From Avena insularis (Eukaryota > Streptophyta > Magnoliopsida > Poales > Poaceae), in the NCBI GenBank assembly GCA_023614405.1, contig CM042697.1, positions 158,944,149 to 159,008,148 on the forward strand: a DNA stretch of 64,000 nucleotides, read 5' to 3'. The notes below the pieces were generated by a model. It did not search any database, was not told the origin of the DNA, and saw only the letters and a list, made by a program, of their open reading frames with translations. A program made the position numbers and the translations under genes. Within the stretch, counting starts at the first letter, position 1; every line of letters starts with the position of its first letter. Of the stretch, positions 31,727 through 45,320 are shown in pieces.

Positions 31727-32611
31727 TTCATCAATAAAAAGCTCATGTCTTTCTAGACACTTCGTTTTTATTGTTTCATGCACTGCTGTGTTGTTCTTGT
31801 AGCGTCTTATTTTTCGTTTGCTTTGCTTAGTTTTTTTAGTTTGCTTGAATAAAGTAGTTTGGACCCCCGTTCTCGCTGTGTTGTTTCAAATAAGTCGATT
31901 GGTGTTGGAAAGGAGTACAAAGTTCTTGCTTGAAAGTACAAGAGGATCTTGCATTGACTGTGGCTTAGTCTTTAGCATGTCATGCTAGGTGTTGTGTTGA
32001 CCTTATGCTTAGTGATCATTGCTGTAGCATGACTTTTTCCAAACAATTGGGATTGCTAAGTGTGCCTTGAAGGAATCATGCGTTGTTTTAGCATGCAAAA
32101 GCATAGTATTGTGGTATTCTCCTTTGATGTTTTGTCTAGGTTAACTTGGCACATGCTCACACCATGTTATGACTATGAACAAGTCACCATAGACTCTATG
32201 ATCATTTAGTCCTTGACTTGTAGTACCACTCTATGCTTTGATTAGTAATGTTTTGTCGCTCTGCGTGATTATGGCCATTATTGCTCTCTTAGTTGGTTGC
32301 TCCCAGTCTTTTGCTAGCCTCCACTTGTATGAGTAATCTCTACTCATGCTTCCAACTCCCAAGAAACCAAGTTATTCCAAAGTGACCACTATAAATTCCT
32401 ATGCATGGTGTGTTACACCATTCCAAGTATATTCTTGTTTTCAGCTATCTTCCAATTAAAAAGTATTTTGTTATGAGAAAACTTAGTGATTAAAGCTCCC
32501 ACGAACTTGATGGCACACTTTATATTCCTTGCCCCTAATAAACTTGAACCATTGTGTCATCTATGTTGTATATGCTTGCACTTATACGTTGGAATTAGCA
32601 TAACCATGCCG
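31727..32611 (+). other. E3 internal non-coding part, left of E4
   Basis: T-rich non-coding sequence. The segment 32281-32600 has a diverged counterpart in E2 at about 49740-50068. The last bases, CATGCCG, form the left flank of E4. Confidence 0.6.
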
Positions 32612-35600
32612 TGAAACCCTCGGGATCAGGACTAAACAAATCACAGACCTCCGTCTGACATAAGCTTAACCTTGAGCTCGAGAATATCCAGTGAAGAATC
32701 GATAACACAACAGTGACCCTATGAAACAAAAATTATTACAGCAAGCTCATAACTGAGCAGAGAACCAAATTATTACAAGCAGAGGACACTGACCACAAAC
32801 ATCAACCAACGGAAGGCAAGTTATGCTATTAATTATAACAAACTTAACAAATAGCCTAAGAGGCCTAAAGCATAACGATGATGTCCCAGCCCATAGATTC
32901 CAGGCTGCCGGCCGGGAACCCCAAGCTACTCGTCGATGTTGATGCTGTAAAGAACTCATCTTCTATGGTAACACTTACTCTGCTGCAAAAATATCAACAA
33001 AGCAAAGGTGAGTACACGGTGTACTCCGCAAGACTTATGGCTGGTGGAGTTGTTTTGCATATAGCCATCTTTGTTTTGTAAGACAAGAGGGAGAAGAAAC
33101 TCGTATAATCAGAGTGTTTTAAAAGGGGATAAGAGAGCAACATCTCCAAAGCATTGATCGTCATCTTTTGATATCCACCAAGTCATCATCAAACCTTATC
33201 TAGGATCATCGCCTCGTACCCAAGAGGAAGCATCCTTAAGCACACTTTATCTTGCCAAGTTTTACGATTAGGTTCAAGTTCTCTATGATCTCACGTCCAT
33301 TCCCAAGTCGTCCATAACCATGGACACGACGTTTCGAAAAGATTAAACCCTGTAGGGGTGTACAACTTTACCCACACGCGTCGAACGACTCTTAGCGTCA
33401 CTTGACACACTTCCTTGGTGTGCTGACAGAGGGTGGTTGACCGAAACCTTTCCCTTACTTTTGCCTAATCCATGAGTCACCAGAAGGGCTCCCGGCTGCG
33501 GTAGTTGGCCATACTCCTAGGCGGTCCTCGACTCTGTGTACCGGGATCCAGTTCAATGCCGAGCATCCTTCACCCGGCCACGTCCTATATGCTTGCACCA
33601 TTTTCCAAAACCTCTTTCCATGCGGGTGTCGAATAAATCTTCAAACTACGGACTCATGGACCAGACTAGGTAAGTTGGGTCAAGGGGGTCCCCATAAACC
33701 CCCGTGTGGATGTACGCTCGTCTAGGTTCAAGAGGCAAGAACCTTGGGTCCTAAGGGTGGCAAGTATGGGACTGCAAAAACCACAACCCTCGTGGCCTCC
33801 CATACAAGCCTTAGCATGTTTAACTCACATCACCTGTCATACCACGTTCTCCTATCCAACTAGGTTCATTTCGGAGCTCGAAACCATCAACCAAGTGAAT
33901 CAGCAGAACTACTAAAGCATGGCTAAGCACAACAGATAAAGTAGATCTAGCAGCGCTCACAAAGCCAAACCCTAGTTATGCTAGGAGAAGTGGATCAGGG
34001 ATTATAGGTTCAAAGGGAACATGCATCAGATAGGATCACTCTATCTATCGATAAAAGACCTTAGAATCTTATTCACATGGCAAGACTTTAAATACTTTGA
34101 AAGCATAGGATTCATATGTATGTGTGGGGCTTCGCTTGCCTTTGCTTGTTGATACCCAATACAGATCTTCAGATGCATCAGCTTGACTTGTTCGACAACC
34201 ACAAGGATATAGCTCTCTAGGGTTCATCTTGTTGGCATTGTTCGTCGATGACCTTCGATGGTATTGATCTCGATCTTCAGTATTGGACTTGATCTCGATT
34301 CCGATGTTGTATTTTACCGGACAAGAACCAAACACTGAAAAGAGAGGGGAAACAATCAACACATGGCATCGATACAATGCTCAATCAAGGATGATGATAT
34401 GACAAGTTAAAAGTTATTGAAATTTAAACCCTAAACATACTTGGTCATTTAATCGGGATTCCGAGGGGTGCAAACCCTAACTCAGGAAATCCCCAGATGC
34501 ATATGAGAGGGTGCACTTAGTTCTTCTAACTAACTTGCAATTTAAGTTGTTTAACAATGCATGACTATAGTTTAATTAGGTAGATCTCATTTTTCTGAAC
34601 ATTTCGATATATTATTTGTATTTTTCTAAGTTAATATGAATTAGGTATTGAATTTACAAGATTAAATCATTTTTTGAAATTATTTAAACCATTTTAAAAG
34701 CTTTACTGCATCATTATGACACCAGCACAGGGGTGGGGGTCATTTCTTACTAGGGCTGAGCCTAGCCGCAGTCACTGACCAGTGGGCCATATGCACGTCA
34801 GCCTCCGAGGTGGCAGTCAACAGGTCAAAGGGCCATGGCGACGTCAGCACCGCGTCGGCGTGACGTCAGCCGGCGGCCAATGAAAGACGGTGATCGTCAG
34901 CAACACCACAGGGCAAGCCATCTCGCGTGGTCGGTCTTGTTCGAACGAGGGCGACGCAAGGAACCTAAATATGCAGGCGCCGCTCCCTAATGGTCATCGG
35001 AGCGACGATGGCGATGAGGACCGGCGGCGGCACACGGTGGCGCACGACGGCGAACCGATACAGAGCAGGATGGGGAAAGGGAAGATGTCCAGGACGATCA
35101 AGAGATCACCCTAATGAGGTTGATGGAGACAGCGAGGCAAGGCGAGGACCAGAGTAAGAGCTAGGCCGGCGGCAGAACACGTCGGGCTCGGAGAAGATGA
35201 ACTCGGCAGCAATGATTTGAGGCACCTAGCATCGATTCCTTGGACGAGTAGAAGTAGGGGAGCATGGCGGTTCCATTGGCTGGCTCGGTAAGGCATGGGG
35301 TAGGCCAGAACGACGGCGATGCACGGCGACTATGGCAGCTAGGGTTCGGTTCTGAGTGGGGAACGAAAGAAAGAGAGCCCGCGGGAAGGAGGAAGAGGAT
35401 AAGGCCAGGAGAGGCGACGCAGGGGATCTTATCCTCGCTTCCAGGAAGGGCGGCGGCAACGATCTCCTCGCTGGGATCGACGGTTCTAGCACGGGCACGC
35501 AGGTGCTTGCCGTTTGGAGGAAGACGACGAGGGGATGAGAGGTGGTGGGCTGGGCCACACGTGGGCTGCAGGCTTACACTTGCGGGCGACAGGAAGGGAG

Positions 35601-35948
35601 AAGAGAGAGATGGTCCACGGCCCAGTAGCTAGGTTCATTTTTTTTTCAACAGAACTATTTTTCTTTTTCTGTTCTGTGATTCTCTTTTGTATTTCAATTT
35701 TAAAATCTGTTTTGACACATTTCAAAATACTAGAACTTTTACAATTATTCAAAATATTTCAGAGACCCTTGTGATCAATTTGGGTTCCATAATTTTTTGT
35801 AGTTTTCAAATTCAAAACCATTTCGAATGTGATTCAAATAGGAAGGGGAAAATAGGGTTTAGGGTTTTTGATCCATTTGTTGCTTGCATTTTAAGATGAT
35901 GCTCATGCTATGCACAAACAAACCCTAATTAGTATTAGGGGTGTTACA
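32612..35948 (-). repeat. 3' LTR of E4
   Basis: A 3337-bp LTR that on the minus strand starts TGTAACACCCC and ends GGTTTCA (GGTGTCA in its sister). It carries the uninterrupted site where S2 entered the sister LTR (around 34870). Confidence 0.9.
33311..33365 (-). repeat. Conserved long-LTR block, copy in 3' LTR of E4
   Basis: Minus-strand reading gives GTACACCCCTACAGGG, then TTTTCGAAAC, then GGTTATGGA. It is counterpart to the blocks in S1 and S2. A second E4 copy is at 40342-40395. Confidence 0.75.
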
Positions 35949-35950
35949 AT

Positions 35951-35965
35951 TCTATCCCCCTTAAA
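35951..35965 (-). other. Polypurine tract of E4
   Basis: On the minus strand TTTAAGGGGGATAGA lies directly before the 3' LTR, separated from TGTAACACC by two bases. Confidence 0.85.
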
Positions 35966-36017
35966 AGAATCTCGACCCGATATTCCTAGGTAGGAAGATA
36001 GAAAGAACAGGGTCACA

Positions 36018-37900
36018 CTAAACTTCGACGATCTTCTCGAAGAGTTTGATCCATGCCACCATGACGAGTGGACGAAGCGCTTCATAATCTTCGAGGTGGC
36101 TAGTCACACTGAAGATAAGAGGGTATGACACGGAACCACACACTGAGTATCTCATGGTCAACTCATGGATAGATGTTCCACGAACATCTCTGGAGCCAAC
36201 AGACATGAAACACGTCAAGGTAACGGAGGAAACAAAAAGAGATGGTTTCAAGTTAACGCTTAGTTGATCTTCATAAGGATGGAGACCATGGAGCTTGCAG
36301 AAGAGTTTTGACTTCTGAGGGAAGGAGACTTCCAACAGATGTGAAAGGATCAAAGACTTCGAAAAGTGAACCTCTACTAAATAACTTAGGTAGAGCGTCA
36401 CAGGTGGAAAAGATTGATACCAACAAAACTAAGTTGTTGAACTACTTTTGACACAGAAGGGTCACTCTTTCATTCAATAGAAGGCCAAGACAGAAAGGTG
36501 TTTTGGTAGAGAGGACTCATAAGAGTCACAAGGAACATGTAACAAGAGAAACTATTGATTACCAAAATCATGGTCGCTCTTCGAACATGTTTGAGAAATC
36601 GGGAAGGAAACTCTTTATTCATGCAGGACAATCAAAATCTTTGCCAATGATTTTGATATCACTTTACACCACCAGATGAATAGTTTAGAAGATTCCCGAT
36701 GACACGAGAAGAAAGAAACTTCATTCTCAGACTCCAAGTACTTGGCACAACAAATCGATTGCCAACATAAAAGGGTCTAGAGGATCGACCAAGAGACATT
36801 TAGCAACTCTACTTTAAATGTTCTCCTTGATGTTTGAAATAATGATATCAGACTGCATACAAGCCTTCTATCAGTCATCAAGTAAAGGCCGGACTTCGGA
36901 TACAAGGGAAACCATAAGCACAACTCCTATAATAAATCATAGAATATGCCTCATGAAGAGTGGTTGTTATTATTGAATCAAGAGAATATGACAAAAGGTC
37001 TTTCCGGCTAAGTGTGTCAACCATTACATCAATCTTTCCAGATGTATAGAGAGACCTATGTCAAAACCTTGAGGAACACCAACCATCATATCTGCTTGAG
37101 ATTCAGATTTGGTTAAGTGGAGAGGTACTTCAGACTCAAGATATCCGAATAGAAAGTGTGCAACATTTACCGCAATGTAAAGTTACTAGATTCTCAAGAC
37201 ATGGACTTCAATGTCAAGCTCCAAAAGATGAGCTATATTGCGTAACCCATGTGATAGCAAGTTACCAAAGGATAATTGCATCTACATGAATTTTTTGCAA
37301 CGAAAACACAACTCTATCCTTGTTGGGAAGCATTTAGGAGGATATCGAAGTTTTGTTGGACTTCTTATCTTCCGTGAGCAAATCAATCAGTGGCTTGGTG
37401 TGCTTGTAGGATCTTCTCGAGATATGAAGGTATCAACCTACCATACCAAGAATACCTCGCACATGCTTAACTAAGTTGAAATGATTCCCGAAGGAACAAA
37501 GATAACTCTACTCGAATCCACGACGACATCTTTCAACAATTGCACGTGAACTAGAGAAGGTCAATTCTAACATCCAGAACACATACTTTGAGATAACACG
37601 AGGATGGTTCTCAAAATTTTCCAACACTAATGCTAACTGTTCCACATGAATCTTTTCTAGCATGGAGAAGGTAAGGATGTCATTGATGGGCTCAATAACA
37701 AACTTATCTATACACTCCAAGAAGACGGACTCACATGTTGTATGAACAAGGCATAGACATTGGTCAGACCAGTGGACAAGAATATGCACTTAGGTGAGAC
37801 ATCACAAGTAAATACACCATCAAATAGTCCTTGGAACTGAGTTTGATTTGACAATAGCCCAAATCAAATCAAAGGAATGAAAGATAACATATTCACAAAG
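36018..37900 (-). pseudogene. Remnant of Ty3/gypsy pol in E4
   Basis: The minus strand at 37508-37789 reads VIEPINDILTFSMLEKIHVE, then QLALVLENFENHPRVISKYV and FWMLELTF. This is a decayed version of the reverse-transcriptase block around FIDDIL (YxDD in active enzymes, here IND), including the following HxxHL-type helix. Nothing around it stays open for long. A further open stretch at 36018-36401, where the end of pol would be expected, has SYPLIFSVTSHLEDYEALRP, possibly the tail after integrase, but this is weak. The gene is clearly dead. The distance and order fit an element read from right to left. Confidence 0.6.
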
Positions 37901-39622
37901 GAGATACTATCTTGCTTCAACACGAACACAACTAGATATCCCTTTAAGAAGGAACTGAGTTGGATGGAACTTTTGTCTTACAACTCTCCAAGTTGTTTTT
38001 TAGGCTCAACCAACTTGTTCAGGGGTATCCAGTATGGATCCTTGAAGAAAGGTGCAGTTCAAAAAACTTGCTTTCTCAAGAACTTGACAACACAGTCATG
38101 TGGCAACATGGAAATACTTCTAGAAGACATCTAGAATATCACGGACCACCAATATGTCACTTAGCTCAAGAGGAAACTTGCTTGGTAAGGCAAGAAGACA
38201 TAGTCTCAGAGCTTCGGCATAAGCCTAACTCTTGGACCGTAGAGGGTGTACTAGAATATCGGACTTGGTAGTACAATCAAACTTTGCTTAGTGATAGGGC
38301 TAACCATCACGGTAAGAATGATACAAATGTCCTTTGAGTTCAAAGCAATGACAATTTCTAATAATCTTAGATGACCACATTATTACGCACACGCATCATT
38401 CACGAGCTCGAAAGCTCAAGGAAGGGTGGGTAAATATGTGTAAAAGCATCACTTCATTAAGATGTCATGAATCTTAGCACGACCTATTTGTATAAAAGAG
38501 TGTGACAGTTTAAGGTAGAACAGACAAAAGCTAATCAAGGCCTCTTGATCTGTGGATTACAACACTTTCACCTCTTCTTATAAATGACGAGGTACTGGAG
38601 TTTGTTTCTCCTGACATCCCGAACTGGTTTGCCATGGCGTACCACAAGTGTATCTTGCATTGGAAGACACCAATGCATATTTACTACTTGGCTACAAACT
38701 GGTAGACAAAGGCCGGAAAACAACAAGGAAAGGAACATGCTTAGGATGGAATCCCAAGATGTGGATGCATAAGTCAACAATCTTCCGAAGACCAATGCAT
38801 AGAAAAGGGGAGGTGTGGTAGAGTCATGAGTATAGAAGCGAGACTCACAAGGAGAACTCTTGTCGTGATCTATTTGGTTCCATTAAAGAACATCTGCCGC
38901 GGCTAGTGGTAGGGAAGTCCTTTATCATTACTGTCCAAAGGCGACAATATCCACAAGCTTGAAGGCTATACTAGAAGGTATTAGCCATTCTGGGGTAATG
39001 TGTGAACATTAACCACAGAGGTCAATAAAATGGATCTTGGGTTAAAGGTCAGCTTCATGTACAAGATTTACAAAACTAAAATCTAGCACAATCGGGGAAC
39101 TTAGGTTCAAGCCCAAGGGTTAAAACCCAAGAAAGATGTAGTTACTACTTGAGTGACAAGAGTACACTACAAGGTAGTAATCACGAGGTAGCTTCCAAGA
39201 GAAGAAACGACTTCCGAAGTACCCGAACAAAGCAAAAAGGAGGCTCACGAGGTGAAAGGAAACCTCGAGACCTAGAACAGAACATTGAGGAACCATATAC
39301 ATGATGTTGTGGACCCATAGGGTAGAGATATCATGATAGAAAGAAATCTCTCAGAAGAAACAAAACAAGGGGATCAAGACACACTAGGTCAACTGTTTGA
39401 GAAACGGCATGCCAAAAGGCACCTAAGCTTTGAAGAAAGAGACGAGATAGTAAAACTTTTCCAAATCAACACAAGATAAGATGACACAGAATTAGAGCGA
39501 AACTGGATAAGAAGAAAAACAAGCATACTAGAGTTTTCACAAATAATTTTCAGCTTTCAAATAGTTTTCACAAGCACTAGACTCAACATCGACCAGTAGA
39601 AAGGGTTTCCTACAGTCGGTAC
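37901..39622 (-). other. E4 interior, expected gag side, no ORF left
   Basis: About 1.7 kb between the reverse-transcriptase trace and the primer site. Gag and protease would be expected here on the minus strand, but only short broken frames remain and I cannot identify either. Confidence 0.5.
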
Positions 39623-39635
39623 TGCTCTGATACCA
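39623..39635 (-). other. Primer binding site of E4 (tRNA-Met type)
   Basis: The minus strand reads TGGTATCAGAGCA, the common plant primer site for tRNA-Met, 7 nt from the end of the right LTR. It differs from the tRNA-Asp type used by E1, E2, E3 and E6. Confidence 0.9.
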
Positions 39636-40341
39636 AAACCTATGACACCCCCGGGATCAGGGCTAAACAAATCTCAGACCTCCGTCTGACATAAGCTTAA
39701 CCTTGAGCTCGAGAATATCTAGTGAAGAATCGATAACACATCAGTGACCCTATGACACAAAAATTATTACAGCAAGCTCATAGCTGAGCAGAGAACCAAA
39801 TTATTACAAGCAGAGGTCACTGACCACAAACATCAAACAACGGAAGGCAATTTATGCTATTAAGTATAGCAAACTTAACAAATGGCCTAAGAGGCCTGAA
39901 GCATAACGATGATGTCCCAGCCCATAGATTCGAGGCTGCCGGCCGGGAACCCCAAGCTACTCGTCAATGTCGATGCTGTAAAGAACTCATCTTCTATGGT
40001 AACACTTACTCTGCTGCAAAAATATCAACAAAGCAAGGGTGAGTACACGGTGTACTCCGCAAGACTTATGGCTGGTGGAGTTGTTTTGCATAAAGCCATC
40101 TTTGTTTTGTAAGACAAGAGGGAGAAGAAACTCGTATAATCAGAGTGTTTTAAAAGGGGATAAGAGAGCGACATCTCCAAAGCATTGATCGTCATCTTTT
40201 GATATCCACCAAGTCATCATCAAACCTGATCTAGGATCACCCCCTCGTACCCAAGAGGAAGCATCCTTAAGCACACTTTATCTTGCCAAGTTTTACGATT
40301 AGGTTCAAGTTCTCTATGTTCTCATGTCCATTCCCAAGTCG

Positions 40342-40395
40342 TCCATAACCGTGGACATGGCTTTTCGAAAAGATTAAACCCTGCAGGGGTGTAAA
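40342..40395 (-). repeat. Conserved long-LTR block, copy in 5' LTR of E4
   Basis: Same block as at 33311-33365, with an intact PstI-like CTGCAG and a full TTTTCGAAAA palindrome. Confidence 0.75.
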
Positions 40396-43162
40396 ACTTT
40401 ACCCACACGCGCCGACCGACTCTTAGCGTCACTTGACACACTTCCTTGGTGTGCTGACAGAGGGTGGTCGACCGAAACCTTTCCCTTACTTTTGCCTAAT
40501 CCATGAGTCACCAGAAGGGCTCCCAGCTGCGGTAGTTGGCCATACTCCCAGGCGGTCCTCGACTCTGTGTATCGGGATCCAGTTCAATGCCGAGCATCCT
40601 TCACCCGGCCATGTCCTATATGCTTGCACCATTTTCCAAAACCTTTTTCCTTGCGGGTGCCGAATAAATCTTCAAACTACGGACTCATGGATCAGACTAG
40701 GCAATTTAGGGCCAAGGGGGTCCCCATAAACCCCCGTGTGGCTGTACGCTCGTCTTGGTTCAAGAGTCAAGAACCTCGGGTCCTAAAGGTGGCAACTATG
40801 GGACTGCAAAAACCACAACCCTCGTGGCCTCCCATACAAGCCTTAGCTTGTTTAACTCACATAACCTGTCATACCACGTTCTCCTATCCAACTAGGTTCA
40901 TTTCGGAGATCGGAACCATCAACCAAGTGAATCAGCAGAACTACTAAGCATGGCTAAGCACAACAGATAAAGTAGCTCTAGCAGCGCTCACAAAGCCAAA
41001 CCCTAGTTATGCTAGGAGCAGTGGATCAGGGATTATAGGTTCAAAGGGAACATGCATCAGATAGGATCACTCTATCTATCGATAAAATACCTTAGAATCG
41101 TATGCACATGTCAAGACTTTAAATACTTTGAAAGCATAGAATTCATATGTATGTGTGGGGATTCGCTTGCCTTTGCCTGTTGATACCCAATACAGATCTT
41201 CAGATGCATCAGCTTGACTTGTTCGACAACTAGAAGGATATAGCTCTCCAGGGTTCAACTTGTTGGCATTGTTCATCGATTACCTTCGATGGTATTGATC
41301 TCGATCTTCAGTATTGGACTTGATCTTGATTCTGATGTCATATTAACCAAACACCGGAAAGAGAGGGGAAAAATCAACACATGGCATTGATGCAATGCTC
41401 AATCAAGGATGATGATATGACAAGTTAAAAGTTATTGAAATGTAAACCCTAAACATGCTTGGTCATTTAATCGGGGTTCCGAGGGGTGCAAACCCTAACT
41501 CGGGGAAACCCCAGATGCATATGAGAGGGTGCACTTAGTTCTTTTAACTAACTTGCAATTTAAGTTGTTAACAATGCATTATTATAATTTAATTAGGGAG
41601 ATATCATTTTTCTGAACATTTTGATATATTATTAGTATTTTTCTGAGTTAATATGAATTAGTTATTGAATTTACAAGATTAAATCATTTTCTGAAATTAT
41701 TTAAACCATTTTAAAAGCTTTACTGCATCATTATGACACCAGCACAGGGGTGGGGGTCATTTCTTCTTGAAATTTGAGCCTAGCGATCAGCGACCGATGG
41801 GCCATATGCTTACGTCGACCTCGAGTGGCGATCAACAATGTCAAGAGGCCATGGCAACGTCAGCACCGCGTTGGCGTGACGTCAGCCGACGGTCTGTAAC
41901 ATCCCAAAAATACTAAACTTAAATCATCAAACTCTAATCATCAAATTTAGGGTTAACAAAAACTTCTCTAATTAAAAATATGAAAGCATTCATATGTGTG
42001 TGTATTAAAATTTGGATTCTTTTGAATTGCCATGGTTCTGTGTTTCTGTGCTTGTAAAATGATTCTTAGGTGAAATAAACATCATCTAAACAATCCCCAA
42101 AATTTTCCCAAAGACAAACAAGTCAAAATAAACAAATTAGGTGAATGGTCACTTTGGCCAAATTAACTCCCATGCCTACTTTGGCTATCTCTAATTTTCA
42201 GTACTTAACAGAAACATGTATGGATCTTTGCACCCCTTGATAGTAATCATAATAAGGTACCAAGGCCCACTTTGTGATCATCCAAAAACATTCAAATGCT
42301 GAGTTTAAATGACAGTTTAAAATTGAATCTATTTCATATGGGAAGATCCCACTATTTCAAAAACCACTCAAACAAGATCAATTTTCAAAACCCAAGCATC
42401 CACGGAACCCTCAACACATTCCTAGCACACCCACCAAAAATCTTTTCAAAATTCAAAACTTAAGTTCATGCGGCCATTTCATCAAACAGGTTGTAGATTC
42501 AAATCAACAAAATCAAAAACACTATGTTGAGCAGTGTTTTTGGCCAACCTTGTTCCCTCTCTGGTTACAGCTAGCCTTAGTAGATCATCTAGCAACCTTA
42601 ACTAACCTCTAGCACCACTGTAAGTTGGCCATTGTCATCAATGGTGAGCAGGCCGAGAGCACCCATGTCACCCTAATGTGGACAACAAGCTAGGAGAAGA
42701 ACTAGCCGTGCCAACCTTGTCTAGCGTGCAGCCTATGCCTCACCGCCCCCTCTCGACCAGCCCTAGCTCGAAGACAGCAAACAGAACCGCCAGGAACACC
42801 GCGCCCGCGCCACTGTCGACCATGCCGACGCGCACCGCAGAGCACGCGCCGTTACCACGCAACCCGACCACCCTGAGCCCTTGCCGCCTGCCAGCATGCA
42901 CCCCACCGTCCCAGGAGACCACCAGACATGCTCGTTTCACCGCCCGTACCCCGTAGCCACCGCTCGCCGCGGAGTTCGCCGCCTCTGCCTCGCAGAGCAT
43001 CGCGCGTTCCCGACCATTTTCCACCACCCCTACACGCGCATTTAAGCTCTAGAGCATCACCAGGAGACCACCCGTCGATCGCCAACCTCGGCCATGCCTC
43101 TAGCCGCCCGTAGCCATGTCGCCACCGTCGCCTGCCCATCCCTCTCGGTCTCGCCGTCGAGC

Positions 43163-43173
43163 CTATAAAAGGA
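43163..43173 (+). promoter_or_regulatory. TATA box of solo LTR S2
   Basis: CCTATAAAAGG followed about 30-60 bp later by pyrimidine-rich ACACCATCTCACTACCC-type sequence, the usual look of a plant transcription start. It lies about 1.27 kb into the LTR. Confidence 0.65.
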
Positions 43174-45263
43174 GACGACCCCCGCTCGATTTCTTCACAC
43201 CATCTCACTACCCTCATCTCACTGATCATTCCACCCTTAGCCAGAGCACGAGGAGCAGCAGTTCATCGGAATTGCGCCGGAGCAGGCTGCCTCTGGAGAA
43301 GAAGGGAGCCGTTGATTTTGACCACCCCCGGAGCTGCCGCGACCACCCCTGAGTTTGCCGTCGTTGACTTCGTCATTTGCCCGCCTCGCCGTCGCCACTG
43401 GAGCCCCGGTATGCCCCCTATGCACCCCCACCGAGCCGCTAGGGTTCGATCTCGCCGGTGACTTGTTCATCGTTGACGATGACCCTCAGCCGTCGATCAT
43501 CATTCTAATCCAACGCACCACATCGCCTCATACCGCTTCGCGTCTTATGAGCCACTGACCAGTAGACCCCCTGTTAGTTGAGCCCCGCGCTGCGGAGTGA
43601 CACTGGGCCGGCCCAATAACCCTTCCCGCGCAGCCCACTCGTTTGAATTTAGCTTTTTCTATTTTCATTCAAACTCAGTTCTGTACCTAGTTTCAAAAAT
43701 CAACCCAACTTGATTCAGTGAACCAAATTGCAAGAAACCAATTTTGTTAGAAAGGTGTTGAAAGTCTTAATCCAAGCCCGTTGGATTCAAATCATTTGGA
43801 TCTGTAGATCAACCCTGGTAAAAATAACAAGTCAGAAGCTTTTTTGCATTCAAACATTTTTCAAATTTCAACCATAATAGCTTTTGAGTTGATTCCAACT
43901 CTCATAAATCACATTTGATCATACATTTCAGAATATATAAAAACATATGGGTTTACTTATAGAAATAATGTTCAAGTAATAAAATAATGCCACATAGGAA
44001 TTTCTAGTCACTTATTTTATTTAAAATAAAAGGTTAAACCTTATTAAATTGTGACACCACTTTAAATCACATTCTCATGTACTGAAATATGTGGTGATGA
44101 CATGTGTCAACATGATCCCATGTTTGGTTGGGAGAATATTAAATCTTAAGTAGTTTTTCAATGAGTAGAAATTACTTTTGTAAAAATAAATAAATAATGG
44201 AAATGCTTTAATCTTGAATGTTAGTGATGATGCTAGATCATCTATAGAATCCTTTTGTGTGATGATTGAAAGTAGATAAGTGTTGTTTAGTGATTGTGTA
44301 CCTCGTATTTATTCATAGACGCTAGTACCGACCAAGGATACGAGGAGGAAGGAGGATACTACGAACAAGAAGCCGGGGAGAACTTCAACCACTGCTCTGC
44401 TCAAGGCAAGCTTATACTGATACTTATGCAAGCATAATACTACTAGTTGATTGAGCAAGTTAACACTTGCAATTATGAAAGTTAGATAACCTAGGCAATG
44501 CACTAAGCATGCTTGGTTAGACATATTTGATGATACCCCCTCCTAGTTTTACTTGCAAGCTTTCTACTTTATTTCTTTATCAAAGCTATTACTTAGAGTC
44601 TACTTAAGTGACTTGTAGATTCTAGGAAGAAAATTGAAGGTTGCATAAAGAGCATTAAATTTGGCCTAAGCTAGATAATCTTGATGTCACCCTAAGGCAT
44701 GAGATTGAACTTAGTTAAACTCCACTTGTTTACCACCCCTCATTAGTACTCACCCTCACTTGTAGATGCTAGTGCTAAGCATAAAACCTGATCAACTTTA
44801 GATGGGAATACTTGGTGGAAAATGGTTATGAAAACCTTAGAATGATGAGTCATTCTACTGAGATGTTTTGACATGTGTTTCCGAACACCAGATGATTTTG
44901 ATGATGAAAATGTTAAGGCATGAGCCTTATCCCCTTATAAAACTGATGGTTGTCTGGATGCGATACCATTCCAATTTTACCGTACAACCATAATACCCGA
45001 AATTTGGGTAGGGCTTGACTGGAAACTTATATACCTTAGTATGGGTTCCCTCACGGCCAAGGTCTGAGCTGAGGCTACCTTGTGAAGATTTTCCACCTGT
45101 GTAGTACCCAAGATGACTGTTGGTCATGGTTGGGAGGCCAAACTCACAAGAGAGGTGCCTATACTAGGGCGTGTAATGGAAAGTTTAGGATTGATTATCC
45201 GCATACTGAGTATTGTGAATTCAGGATTTGTTCCTGACGGATGTATCGAATGTTGTGGTGAAA

Positions 45264-45320
45264 GTGTACAATCTCTGCAGAGTGTCAAACTATTCGAATA
45301 GCCGCGTCATGATTATGGAC
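45264..45320 (+). repeat. Conserved long-LTR block, copy in S2
   Basis: It reads GTGTACAATCTCTGCAG, then CTATTCGAATAGCCGCGTC, then GATTATGGAC. The palindromic core TATTCGAATA corresponds to TTTTCGAAAA in E4. It is oriented like the other copies with respect to LTR transcription. Confidence 0.75.
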
